A stretch of 64,000 nucleotides of DNA from Spirometra erinaceieuropaei. Lineage: Eukaryota; Platyhelminthes; Cestoda; Diphyllobothriidea; Diphyllobothriidae. Positions 1-10,414 of the stretch are shown piece by piece. The stretch covers positions 43,341 through 107,340 of the forward strand of contig CACRXP010000643.1 in assembly GCA_902702965.1 (NCBI GenBank). Direction: 5' to 3'. The notes beneath the pieces were generated by a model that saw only the letters and a list, made by a program, of their open reading frames with translations, ran no database searches and was not told where the DNA came from. The stretch's first letter is position 1; each line of letters starts with the position of its first letter. The position numbers and the translations under genes are program-made.

Positions 1-1463
1 TGTCGTTCTTCCACCTCTTTTTGCTAACGGCCTTGCGTAAAGTAGTCAGTCAGTCCGATTTTCCGTGCGCACCCAGTGCCCGAGGATCGAATAACAAACA
101 GATTTTCGGGGCATCTACGGTTCCTCCCTCTCTCTCTCTCTCCCTCGCTCTCTCTTCCCTTGCCTACGTTACGCTCATGTCAAGACAGTGCAAAACAAAC
201 AGAAGTGAACGCCTACGCAGTAGATGACATGGCTAAACAGTCTGTTTACGCGGGCCACACACGTACCGCTCGCCACAGCATGTTTAGGGCAGCTGGTAGA
301 GTGACGTGGATCTTGTACATATAAAATTACTATAAATTTAATATGGGAAAGGAGCCATTGTAACCTGACAGTCATTCCCGGGGAGAGGCCATGTTAGTCC
401 GTTAGTTGGCAGACTTTCAAGCCAGGGCTCCTAGAGCATTGGGATAAAATCAAGAGTGTGGATTTTGTTTTAGTGAAGAATGGACAGATGTGCCGCGGGG
501 ATGGATCCCTTAGTGTCGGCCTTATCCCCTCTCCCACGCACCAGTCGTGTGTCCGAAGTCGTTAAACAAGTGATGACGCGACTGGGCATTGCGGGTGTCG
601 CCTTGTGAGGGTCTAAGTCTAGGGCGGGTCACCAGACGCACGTGTGGTAGTCCTTTTCCATATTTTATACACAACTTTTTATATTTATTCAACTTTTACG
701 CATTTCCTAAACTCGTATTTACCCATCTTTGTTTAAGTTGGTGCTTACTAACTGTTACGCGGTTCACTCCAACTTATCACTCATTGCTCTTGTTCTTCAT
801 TGGGCGGCGTTGTCAGCTAAGTCCATTCTAGCCTGGATGTTTCGCTTAGTTTAATTCGACTTGTTCTCGGTGTGGGATCGCATTACTCGCCAAACATGTA
901 CGGCAGTAGTTACGGGCCCCTGCGGGCTCAGCACAGTCAGATAAACGCGTGCCGTGAGGCAACCCGACCTCCGTTTTGGCCCAGCACACCTGTAACGTAG
1001 CCCGCTGTGGAGGTTACAGTTGAGAGCACAGTGATTATAAAAATAACACGCCAATTTGTTGGGTGGGTATCAATTTGGTCCGGACTGTAATTTACACAGT
1101 CATCCGGGAAGGCGGCCGACGAAACGTAGCCCGTGAATATGATTCACATTGATTACCCATCAACCTTTCTTAAATACTCTTTTATATTTTGCATCTTAGT
1201 TGAAAGTTGTGATCCACGTTCCATGAGTTACGGCGCATACAACAGCTGTTTTATGCCATGGTGTCAGCCCGACGTGGTCATTCCAGTCAAACACCAGTCG
1301 CGCAGTAAGCGTTCTGAAAGCAGAAAAAAGGAGAGTCGCCTTTTACGGAGTTGGGCAATACTGGACTTTCTCGTATTTGAGCCTCCTGTCTCACTTATGC
1401 ATGCATCGTTGAACAGACAGGCGTCTTCCTCCGTAGGAAGTTATAGTTGTTCATTGAACCCTG
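1..1463. other. No gene recognised; CT-rich tract near 121-159
   Basis: I see no supported gene in this stretch. Open frames are short and lack recognisable motifs. A CT-rich simple-sequence tract lies at about 121-159. Confidence 0.5.
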
Positions 1464-2446
1464 CAAGAGGTGGGCTAACTCACGAAATGTCAACCGAAAT
1501 TCCGTAATGCGTTTTCCTTGCAAAAAGATTAATAAAGTGGGATTGTAAAATTAGTCGGCCTGTAACAGAATATTTCAGTTACCTCAGGATGCGGACTTTC
1601 GAAAGAACTTCTTCTCGGCTGCATGCAGGAACTACACTCTGCAAAAATGACAACTTAAGTAGCATGCATTTTCTCATAGATTTTCGATGCCCTTAGAAAG
1701 CAAATTGTATTTCATAGAAAACAAACAAAACAATATTCATTCTTTTGCTCATTCAGTAGATAATTACGTCTTCGACCAATCTTATACTCGAAGGAAGGAT
1801 AAAATTAGGTTTTCAAAAACGTTTCCAATTTCCGAATAATTTTGAACTCGCTCTACCGTTACACTTGGATTCAGGGTCTCCAAACTACAAGCCGCATATT
1901 TTCCGCGTGCGAAAATCCATACATTTCTCTATGCCAATAAATGGGGACCATATAGGGTTCATAACATTTGGCAGTGGATTCGATCCATATTGTCAACTTT
2001 ACAAGCCACTTTGGTAAATGTAGAGACATGAAGGTTTATGAACGACCATTTCACGGTATTTAAAAGTCTCGCAAGTAGAAACTTTATAAAACCGAATTAT
2101 GTCCCTTCTTCGAGTAGAAAACTGAAGAAGACGTAATTTCCTACCGACTGAGCAGAAGAATGGATATTTTTATGCATGTTTTCCATGAAATATAATTGAA
2201 CGTTTAGGGGCATCGAAAATCAGTGAGAAAAATCCAGTCTACTTATGTGGTCATTTTTGCAGAGTGCAGTTTTTTCATGCAGTCGGAAGTTTATTCGAAA
2301 GCCGGCATCCTGAGGTAACTGAAATATTATAGAATTATGTTGCAGGCTGACTAGTCTTGCAACCCTACTTAATTAATCTTTTCGAAACGAAAACGCATTT
2401 CGGAATTTCGGTTGACATTTTATGAGTTAGCCCACCTACTGTATAT
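1464..2446 (+). mobile_element. Palindromic element, copy 1 (full length)
   Basis: The left end (GTGGGCTAACTC at about 1470) is repeated as its reverse complement at the right end (GAGTTAGCCCACCTAC at about 2424-2438). The two ends stay complementary for roughly 390 bp inward. They flank a non-palindromic core of about 250 bp (about 1830-2090) that gives the element an orientation. No transposase frame is present, so this looks like a non-autonomous element with very long terminal inverted repeats, or a foldback element. At least 12 further copies occur in the window. No clear target-site duplication could be assigned. The class is inferred. Confidence 0.8.
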
Positions 2447-3098
2447 TCTCGTTGACAGCACTGGGACTCAGGGCTCCGATATACCGTTCATGTCCAAGTA
2501 TCTCTGTCTGTCTGATCGGATGTCTCTAACTTGACTGCCCCTTTACTTCTTCTTACTCTCCTGAAGTAATATCTGTTTCCGGGTTCTGGAAAAACAGAAG
2601 CGAGCCCTGACTCGTAGTTGGTTAAAAAGAAGCTATCTCATCATTCAGTCGCAGTTTCGAAAAGTTAAGCTTATTGGGGAATTGCCGCGATGAGCTGATC
2701 GGAATTTTCGTGTCGCAGTCAGAATGTTACCCCACTTGAATACCTCTTCACCCCTTCACCTCCGCCCCTCCTACCAATCCGTGCGTTCCGTCTTTTCGGT
2801 GGTTGTCAGATGAGATGACTTCTTGTAGTGCTATTGGCCGCCCATGTCAGTCCGTCCCCTTTTGCCCTTTTCGGAACTTCTTGGCAGTCCATCCGCCAGA
2901 ACATCGAATTAATTCTCACGTGCTTTGGGCAGTGCCAACTTAGCACCACCAAAACGTTAACCGACTGAGGTTATGATCACTGACGGGGTTGGCTGTCTCT
3001 GATGGACGGGGTCGCCCAAACGAGTGTAGCTGAAAAATGACCTCGATACTGACGACGGCATTGACGGACGAGTAGGAAGTGCTGGGCTCTAGAGAACA
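2447..3098. other. No gene or repeat recognised
   Basis: Mixed-composition sequence between a palindromic element and a microsatellite. I see nothing supportable in it. Confidence 0.4.
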
Positions 3099-3202
3099 GA
3101 GGATGATGATAAGGATGATGATGATAGTGGTGGTGATGGTGATTGGTGGTGGTGGTGGTGGTGGTGGTGGTGGTGGTGGTGGTGGTGGTGGTGGTGGTGG
3201 TT
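3099..3202. repeat. (GAT)n/(GGT)n microsatellite
   Basis: Imperfect GAT/GTG repeats run into about 58 bp of pure GGT triplets (about 3144-3201). The polyvaline reading frame across it is a translation artefact of the repeat. Confidence 0.95.
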
Positions 3203-3907
3203 ACGACGATGACGAAGCGAATGGGGGATGGTACCTTTAAAGCGGACTCAAAAATTAGTCATTTCGAAGGTTTGAGGTACAGGAGCATGCTTGATGGGAT
3301 TCAAAATTTTGCGCAAGCGCACAAGTTTCTCATGTTACAGTCGGCAAATTTCTGTTAGATCTACCGCTTTAGAATAACTTCAACGTGGTGCATTTGCTTT
3401 TTAACTTAAAGCTGCATCTGTCGGCAAATGTTATACCCCTTCTGCGTCTGTGATGTCATCCAAGGTTCGATATACGCTTTTATTAAACTATTTATACGGG
3501 TAATTATTCAAATGTTCCATCTGCCTCAGCGTATTACTCGAAATAGTCATTTTCAACGAAAGTTCTGTCTCATTTTCTTCAAGATCATATTAGCTGCGAG
3601 ACTGACGGCAGCCCTATCACTAACAGCTTTTCTAATCTTCCTAGTGTTTGTCTGAGTTAATCAAATTTGTCCAACATAACTCCATAAAGTATCTAGCGCC
3701 TGGTGGCTATTAGATCAATTCTTTCCAACCTATTCCTAGACGGATGACTGCCCCAAGCATTTGACAGTGTTTTTGTTAGAATTGTATGCGACCTTTCAGA
3801 CTGCCCGGCAGAATCGCCACAGAGTTCGCATAAACGATTATCCGTCTCAGATGTTCCTAAAATTAACTATTATACCCCTAGAAAATAGAATTCTACTACA
3901 GCCGTTT
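3203..3907. other. No gene recognised
   Basis: Two frames of 75-102 codons occur here. They have no family motif, no splice context I can defend, and the second runs into a SINE. Confidence 0.4.
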
Positions 3908-4197
3908 GAGGCTGCTGGTTGGGTTCGAGAGAGAGAGCCCGTAAGGCACAACAGAACGAGTGAGTTCCATAAAGACAATCCGTTAGCGCCCCCTACCATT
4001 GTATATTTCCGATCGAAACCGACAGGGCAACGGGCTCGTGGCCCAGTGGTTAGAGGCGTGGACTTCTAAAAAACAGGTCGAGAGTTCGAGACTCGGGTGT
4101 GCCACACTTCGGGGTTGGGTATGACTGGCTGACGACGGCTAATAATCCAGAAATGGCCATTCCAGTTTCCCTTGTCTTTGTCGGTAATAACATGCCA
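3908..4197 (+). mobile_element. tRNA-derived SINE with hammerhead-like 3' module
   Basis: The unit starts with a 5' segment (GGCTGCTGGTTGGG). A tRNA-like part follows, with a good polymerase III A box (TGGCCCAGTGG, 4039-4049) and a B-box-like GAGTTCGAGACTC (4082-4094). The 3' module at about 4115-4190 is conserved across all copies. The same order of blocks recurs on the minus strand at 12425-12755 and 16883-17064. It is not a functional tRNA gene, because acceptor and anticodon arms cannot be completed. SINE assignment rests on the tRNA-like promoter and dispersed copies. Confidence 0.8.
4123..4167 (+). ncRNA. Hammerhead ribozyme-like motif in SINE
   Basis: In order: GACTGG (stem I 5'), CTGACGA core (4129-4135), a stem II with GGCT/ATCC around AATA (one mismatch in this copy), GAAA (4150-4153), ATGGCCAT as a self-complementary stem III followed by T, then CCAGTT, which pairs back to GACTGG. 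This matches the CUGANGA...GAAA hammerhead layout with cleavage expected after ATT. Caveat: the first stem II pair is C x A, where G-C is usual, so activity may be weak or absent. Confidence 0.55.
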
Positions 4198-4479
4198 CCA
4201 ACATGTCTGTTGATGCCGGCTAAAATGCGAGCTCCAGGCAACAGTCCTGTTACGTAATGCTCAATCTGCCTATAATTGAAACTTATCAACGGGCACTTTT
4301 AAGCGGGGCTGCGGAATTGCAAACTGGTCGCTCCCAGAATACCAAACATCGATGGCCAGTGAACGGCCGGTAATTTACTGGTTAACAATTAAGCCTCGGG
4401 ACACGGGAATGAGGACAGCTTTCCTCTAAACGCAAAGCGGGTGTCTGTTTTCGTGTCCTGACTTTGGTCTCAACACCAA

Positions 4480-5105
4480 CCCTCTTAAATCCAACCCTAA
4501 TTCAAACACTAACCCACATAACCCTAATCCTAGTTCTAATGCTAACACTCCTACCCGCGAACATAATTCTACCACAAAGCCTCGTGATACTTGCCCTATT
4601 TCTAACACTAAACATAACCGTAATTCTGACCCAAATTGCAACACTTATACTCATAACCATAAGTCTACTAACCCTGGTCCTAATTCTAACACCAAATCTT
4701 CCAAGCCTAACTCTGGTTCTAACGCTAACCCTCATAACCAAAACCCTCCTGACCCTAACCCCAATTCTAGCACTATCACTCATAGCCATAGCAATCCTGA
4801 CCCTGATCCTAATTCAGACGCTTACCTTCATGGATCAAACACATCTAGACCTGATCCTTATTCTAACACTAGCTCCCGTAAGCCTAACCCCAGTTCTAAT
4901 ACCAACCCTAACTAAAATTCTAAATGGAATCCTATCCCAAACCTAGGATCCAACGCTAAGTCTGAGGCTAACCTTCGTACACAACTTCCAACACTCATTC
5001 TCCTGGCCCTACTTCAGACGCTAGTCCTTCTAACCCTAATCCTAGTTCAACCACTAACCCTAACCCTAATAGTGACCACAATTCTGACACTAGCACTCAT
5101 AATTG
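4480..5105. repeat. Degenerate (CCCTAA)-type interstitial telomere-like array
   Basis: About 620 bp of diverged hexamer-like units (AACCCTAA, CCTAATTCTAAC, CCTAACCC and similar), C-rich strand on plus. Flatworm telomeres are TTAGGG, so this looks like an old interstitial telomeric or subtelomeric array. The 160-codon leucine/threonine-rich frame inside it is a by-product of the repeat. Confidence 0.85.
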
Positions 5106-5945
5106 TGCAATAATTTTCGCCATATTGACAACAAAGGTAGAAGTTAACAGACCAGATACGCGTGTTTCGCCGATATTGTGCCACTATTTGACGCAGCTGC
5201 GACGGGTTTGACTCATCAGTGGGACCCCCAGATCTCCGCGTGTGTTTTATGGTATATAAACCCCAATTTCACCTTGCCTTGTTTAATTTCCGAGGAAACT
5301 AGTGCGCGAACTTGGAGTAAATCCTTCGAAACAGGACTTTCCAGGCACGGTCCGAAATTTGATACCTGTGTTGTCAGTACGGTAAATAATTACACAACTC
5401 TATACTACTGGCTGCCTCCTGGTGGTTTGTGAATTTTACGCAGTTATTCCAGAGTAGCTGATGCATTTCAGCTCAAATATTCATGCCAACTTTCGGACCG
5501 TGCCTTAAAAGGTCTGTTCCGAAGAATTTACTCCAAGTTCACGCATTAATCTTTTCGGAAATTAAAAAAAGGCAATACAACGAAGTCTTGATCTTTCTCT
5601 GTATTTCTTCTGGGCATACCTCATTTAATTTCCAAGGAAATTAATGTGTGAAATTGGAGTAAATCTCTCAAAACAGACCTCTTCAGACACGGTCCGAAAT
5701 TCGATATGAATATTTGAGCTGAAATCCATCAGCTACTGCGGAATAACCGCGTAATATTCACAAACCGCCAACAGGCACCCGATAGTATATAATTGTGTAA
5801 TCATTTTCACCATACTAACAACACAGGTAGGAGTTAAAAGCCCAGACAGGCGTGTTGCGCCGATCTCGTGTCGCTGCCTGACGCAACTGCGGGGGGTTCG
5901 GCTCATTAGTGGGTCCCCCAGCCTTAGCATATCCCTCTCCGTACA
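5104..5945. repeat. Family C repeat cluster with ~200-bp inverted arms
   Basis: Plus-oriented copies of a dispersed repeat start at about 5104 and 5790, each with a block reading roughly AGCCCAGACACGCGTG, then GTGGGTCCCCCAG. Between them, 5376-5572 is the reverse complement of 5625-5826, leaving a loop of about 50 bp. Related sequence occurs at 21140-21410, 21649-21870, 22350-22600 and 53765-54010. There is no coding capacity. The class is unknown. Confidence 0.65.
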
Positions 5946-6084
5946 TAATCATACCAACCATCCGTATTAGCTTTTTGGCATGAAATTGGAATTGCTTGGA
6001 TAGAAGTCGTAGAGTTTTGTGTAGACCCATTTATTCGCTCGCCGTTTTTTATTGATGTGTATTCCGTTCACGGTGAATGAGGGA

Positions 6085-6215
6085 CGTTTTTGCCAATAGA
6101 AGCGAAGAGACACGTCCCAGGAAACAGTCGTGAAAAAAGAGTCACGATCTCTGGGACAAGAGCTTTATACATCTGACGTTTCGGATTCCTGCTCGTACCC
6201 ATCATCAGAGTAATT
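6085..6215 (-). mobile_element. Penelope-like element tail fragment
   Basis: Read on the minus strand, this has the PLE terminal block: hammerhead core, then AAACGTCAG and an AGCTCTTGTCCCAG-like segment. It matches the tails of the PLE at 36.2-36.5 kb. Confidence 0.6.
6175..6210 (-). ncRNA. PLE hammerhead ribozyme motif, partly decayed
   Basis: The minus strand reads CTGATGA, then an imperfect stem II (GGGTAC with GAATCC), then GAAACGTC. Core nucleotides are intact. Stem I is weaker than in the 36.4-kb copies. Confidence 0.55.
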
Positions 6216-6284
6216 AGCCGCGCAGGGAGCGCACAGGCGAACGCTATTCCCAACGCCAGGGTCGGCGGGTAAGATGGTCGAACA

Positions 6285-6600
6285 ATCAGCCCACCAACAT
6301 CCAACACACGTTATGAAGTTGCAGCAAGTAACGACGCAAATTTCGGCCATAAAACAGTTATCACACCAAGTGCAACGATCCCTGATGAAGGCGGAGCCGT
6401 GAATATTTATGGGTATGCAGTAGCATGGCGACTGCATCCTATAAATACTGCATTCCTTTTTGTATGAACCCCCAGTATCTGCTATTGCCTCTAATGACGA
6501 GTTCGAGCAGAAATCCGAAACGTTAAGCGAATAAAGCTCTTGTCCCAGCGACCGCGTCTCCTTCTTCACAAGGAACGTTTCTGCTAGAAACTCGTGAAGT
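6285..6600 (+). mobile_element. Penelope-like element tail fragment, opposite orientation
   Basis: The sequence 6285-6570 is homologous, in reverse orientation, to 36440-36660 downstream of the PLE coding remnant. Shared blocks include one around GCAACGATCCCTGATGAAG and the ribozyme-like end. The hammerhead core at about 6490-6524 is degenerate (CTAATGA instead of CTGATGA). With the preceding entry it forms a head-to-head pair of PLE tails. Confidence 0.6.
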
Positions 6601-7127
6601 ACGGTCTTAAAATAAACCCTGTTCTCTCCCAAAATTTTTTGTTTCAATTAAGGGCAGATAGTCATTTCAATAAATGTGAAAAAACTAACGTCGGCCAGCT
6701 TACCTCATAGACAGTTATTTTCAAGTTTTATTTAGCTGTGAAGTTTTGATAACCATAAATTACAAAGTTCCGGCTGATCATCTGACGACCAAAAAATGCC
6801 TGCTGACTTTACATTCCACGTTTTCTATCGTCGCCAGAAAGCGTTAGATATTCTCACCCAAGAAAATTTTGCTTGGTACAGAGAAAATGGGGGTTTATAA
6901 TTATAGTTACTAAATGCATACCAACTGTATTGCCACTGGCCAGCCACTAAACATGTTACTTTATGAAAAACCTTGTTCGCGTAGCGTCCTCTACCTATGA
7001 AATCCAGCAAACTCACCCCCGCCGTATTAAACTTTAGGGCAAAAAATGCAAAGACGAGAGGAACCCCTCGCACTATCATTTTGAAATACTTTGTTAAATA
7101 CTAAGCAGTTGACTGGTTTCCAGATGA
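6601..7127. other. No gene recognised
   Basis: AT-rich sequence with no feature I can support. Confidence 0.4.
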
Positions 7128-7567
7128 TAGTTTGACCGTTGTTGTCGATTATGTTCACCCTCTGCTCCACACCAGGGACGGTGAATTGCGCGCGAACTCG
7201 TCTAAGGTGATAGCCGACTTGCGCCACTTCTACCTCACTCTCTCTTCCCCCCCCCCACCCAGCTGGCTCCAGCGTGTTGACTTAGTCGAGAAGGTCGTAG
7301 ACGGAAAAGTGCGCAGGTGGCTGGCAGGGCAAGAACCCTCACCTGCATGTAACACCGCGCCACAACGAACACTGACTAGGGTTTTGTGCACCACGGAAGA
7401 AGGGGCGGGACGTTTGGATCTCAGTTGGAGTGACGTAACCCATCAGTTGGGTCTGCCACAGCAGCCCCGAATGTTATGGGTGCTGCGCATTCCCGATAAC
7501 GCCCGCTAGAATTCCATCTGGTTCTTGTGCTGGGCCAGCGCATTTATAACATGGCCCGTTTTAGTGA
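7128..7567 (+). repeat. Family B dispersed repeat, copy 1
   Basis: A moderately GC-rich unit of about 440 bp with blocks GGTGAATTGCGCGCG, CTTGCGCCACTTCTACC, a C-run, GACGGAAAAGTGCGCAGG, and an end near CATTCCCGATAACGCCCG. Related copies lie at 9239-9593, 30320-30790, 34020-34495, 38620-38905, 52110-52420 and 57893-58072. The 125-codon frame is not conserved between copies. The class is unknown. Confidence 0.7.
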
Positions 7568-8285
7568 CATGGAAAACGCACAAAAATAATCATTCTTTTG
7601 CTCATTCAGTAGAAAATTATGTCTTCTTTTAATTTTACACTCGAGGGAAGGGTGTAATTTGGTTTCATAAATCTTTTCCAATTCCCGAATAATTTTGAAA
7701 CCAGCCTGTCCTTACACTTGCATGCAGGGTTCACAAACTACAAGCCGTATAATTTCGGCGTACGGAAAACCATACATTTCTCTACAGTAGTCAAGGGAGA
7801 CCATATAGGGTTCATAAAATTAAGTAGTGGATTTGAGCCACATTGGTAAATTCAGAGACAGGACGTTTTATGAAGGGGCATTTCACGGTATTTACAAATC
7901 TCACAATTAGAAACTTATTTTAAAACCGAATTTTACCCTTCCGCGGAGTATATAACTGGAAGAAATCGCAATTTTCTACCGAATGGGCAGAAGAATAAGT
8001 ATTTTATGCATGCTTTCCATGAAATATAATTGGATCATTAAGGGCATCCAAAATCAATGAAAAAATGTCTGCTAATTAAGTAGCCATTTTTCACGGAGTA
8101 TGGTTTTCGAATACAGCCGAAAAGAAGTTTGTTTGAAAGACGGCATCCTGAGGTGACTGAATTATTATGGAATTATGCAGCACGATGATTGATTTTACAA
8201 CCAAACTAAATTAATCTCTTCGAAACTAAAACGCATTTCGGAATTTCTGTTGACATTTCAGGAGTTAGCGCACCTACTGTATATT
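7568..8285 (+). mobile_element. Palindromic element, copy 2 (left-truncated)
   Basis: Starts inside the left arm (GGAAAACGCACAAAAAT), continues through the core in forward orientation and ends at the normal right terminus (GCGCACCTACTGTATAT). Part of the core found in other copies (a block like GTCAACTTTACAAGCC) is deleted. It sits exactly between family B copy 1 and duplication unit U1. Confidence 0.8.
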
Positions 8286-9238
8286 AACTAACTTGCAAAG
8301 TCGTGATCGAAGTTTAAGTGGGTAGAACAACGTACAACTGATGTTTTTATTTTTGTTTTTTGCAAAATAATGTCCCTGTTCACCCCTCAACTGAGATGTA
8401 ATTCTGATTCAATTTACGTTTTTAATCTAATTTTTCAGAGGGCAATCAGTCTCTTCGCCTACGGCCTGCAATGTATCTTTATTCCTGCTAACAACGTGGA
8501 CCCCTATATCATCGAAAATCTGTTTACATTAGCCAAAAGCAATCAAAATGAGGCATGAAAACACTGCTAAATGCAGGAAAAGCTGCATTTTCCGTTTTTT
8601 AAATTATGCTGACCAGTCCACAAAGAAAACTTCCTGATTTCTATATCTCTCCGTCTTACAGACATTTTTCAGGCAAAATTACTAATGCGTTGTATTTGCT
8701 TTTCGTTCTATTTTATCTTAATTCTCTGATGTCTGCTATAGTGGCCCATAAATAAGTGACCTGTCAAAAGGCCGTTCTTTGATTTGACGATTTCCGATAG
8801 AATAAGGTATTTCTTAGCCGACAGGTAATACCTCACTATTAAACACATTATGCATTTTTTGATGAGCGGCTTATTACTTCAACGCAGTTTAACTTCACTT
8901 GATACTGAATGGGCAGTTTATGAATTGAAATGGTTTTTCTGCGAAATTCATCATCTTTCTTCTGAAAGATCGCAAACTGTGCTACATACCTCACTAACTC
9001 ATGGAAAACATTTAAGTCGATGACTATGTGAAAGGTTTTTTTAAACGTTATTGTGTTTCTGCTGTTATATTAACTAAGTTGTTTGCGTGGACCGTTAGAT
9101 GCAATCTAGACTCCAGTGCGGTTGTTCAACATTACTTTTCTTAGGAAAACGAATTGGTCATCTACATAACAAAGTCAAATTTTTGCCTGAGTGTCCAACT
9201 ACAATCCCTTCACGATCGTTGTGCAAGTAATCCACTCT
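8286..9238 (+). repeat. Tandem duplication unit U1
   Basis: About 950 bp that recurs, diverged, at 9594-10414 plus 11641-11783. Shared landmarks include AACTAAC at the start, GGCCCATAAATAA, TGATGAGCGG and AAGTTGTTTGCGTGGA. Only a 62-codon frame (8370-8558) is present and it is not conserved in U2. Confidence 0.75.
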
Positions 9239-9593
9239 CTTCTCCCCCAGTTAGATAGAGCGTCATGACGGAGTCAAAAATGCCATAGACGGAAAAGTGC
9301 ACCGGTGACTGGCACGTCGAGAACCCGCACCCACGTGTACCACCGCGTCCACAGGCCCACAACGAACACTGACTACGGTATTATGCATCACGGAAAAAGG
9401 GGGAACGTTTGAGTCTCATCCGGAGCGACGTGAGCCATCATATGGGTCTGCCACCGCACCCCCCAGATGTTGGCATTTTTTATGGGCGCGCATTCCCGAT
9501 AACGCCCGTCAGAATCCAATATGGTTCCCGTGCTGGTCCAGCGCATTTACCACGTTGACCGTTTTAGAGACAGAGGCTGCTATATAGTAGATG
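9239..9593 (+). repeat. Family B dispersed repeat, copy 2
   Basis: Aligns with 7200-7567, including GACGGAAAAGTGCACCGG and CATTCCCGATAACGCCCG. It ends in GTTTTAGAGACAGAGG and passes directly into unit U2 without a palindromic element. Confidence 0.7.
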
Positions 9594-10414
9594 AACTAAC
9601 CTGCATAGTGTTGTAATCGAAATTTGAGTAGGTAATACAACGTGCATCTGGTGTTGTTATTTTTGTTTCCTGCAGGATAATGTTCTGTTCACCTCTCAGA
9701 CGAGGCGTGATTCTGATATAATTTACGTCTGTGATCTAATTTTTCAGACAACAACCAGTCTCTCCGCCTACAGCCTGTAATGCATCTTTATACCTGCTAA
9801 CAACTGAGACACATATCTCATCGAAAATCTGTGTACATTAGCCAAAATAAATCAGAAGGAGGCATGAAAACATTGTTGAATGCAGGAAAAGCTGCATTCT
9901 CCGTTTTGTAATTATATAGACCAGTCCACAAGGAACAACAGTGATTTCTATGTCTCTCCATACCACAGCCGTTATCCAGGCAAAAGTACAAATTCGTTGT
10001 ATTTGCTTTTGGTTTTCATTAATTTATCGTTCTATTTTATCCTAATTCTCTGAGGTCTGCTATAGTGGCCCATAAATAATTGACCCGTCACAAAGCCGTT
10101 CTTTGGTTTGACGACTTTTGATAGAATAAGTTATTTCTTAGCTGACAAGTAATACCTCACAATAAAACACATTATGCATTTTTTGATGAGCGGATTATTC
10201 CTTCAACGCAGTTTAACTTCCTTTGATACTGAGTGGGCAGTTTCTGCATTAAAATGGTTTTTCTGCGAAATTCATCATCTTTCTTCTGAAAGGCCACAAA
10301 CGGTGCTGCATACTTCACAAAATCATGGCACACATTTAATTTAATGACCATCTGAAAGGGTTTTTAAACGTTACTGTATTTCTGCTGTTTTATTAACTAA
10401 GTTGTTTGCGTGGA
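9594..10414 (+). repeat. Tandem duplication unit U2, first part
   Basis: A diverged copy of the first part of U1. It breaks off after AAGTTGTTTGCGTGGA at 10414, where extra sequence begins. Confidence 0.75.

Noticed and set aside
3143..3358. Polyvaline open frame
   Set aside because: Generated by the GGT microsatellite.
4029..4100. Possible functional tRNA gene
   Set aside because: A and B boxes are good but acceptor, D and anticodon arms do not complete. It is the head of a dispersed SINE.
4464..4946. 160-codon Leu/Thr-rich open frame
   Set aside because: It is a direct translation of the degenerate CCCTAA-type array; the opposite strand is open for the same reason.
6165..6647. 160-codon minus-strand frame
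   Set aside because: It runs through opposed PLE tails and their ribozyme motifs.
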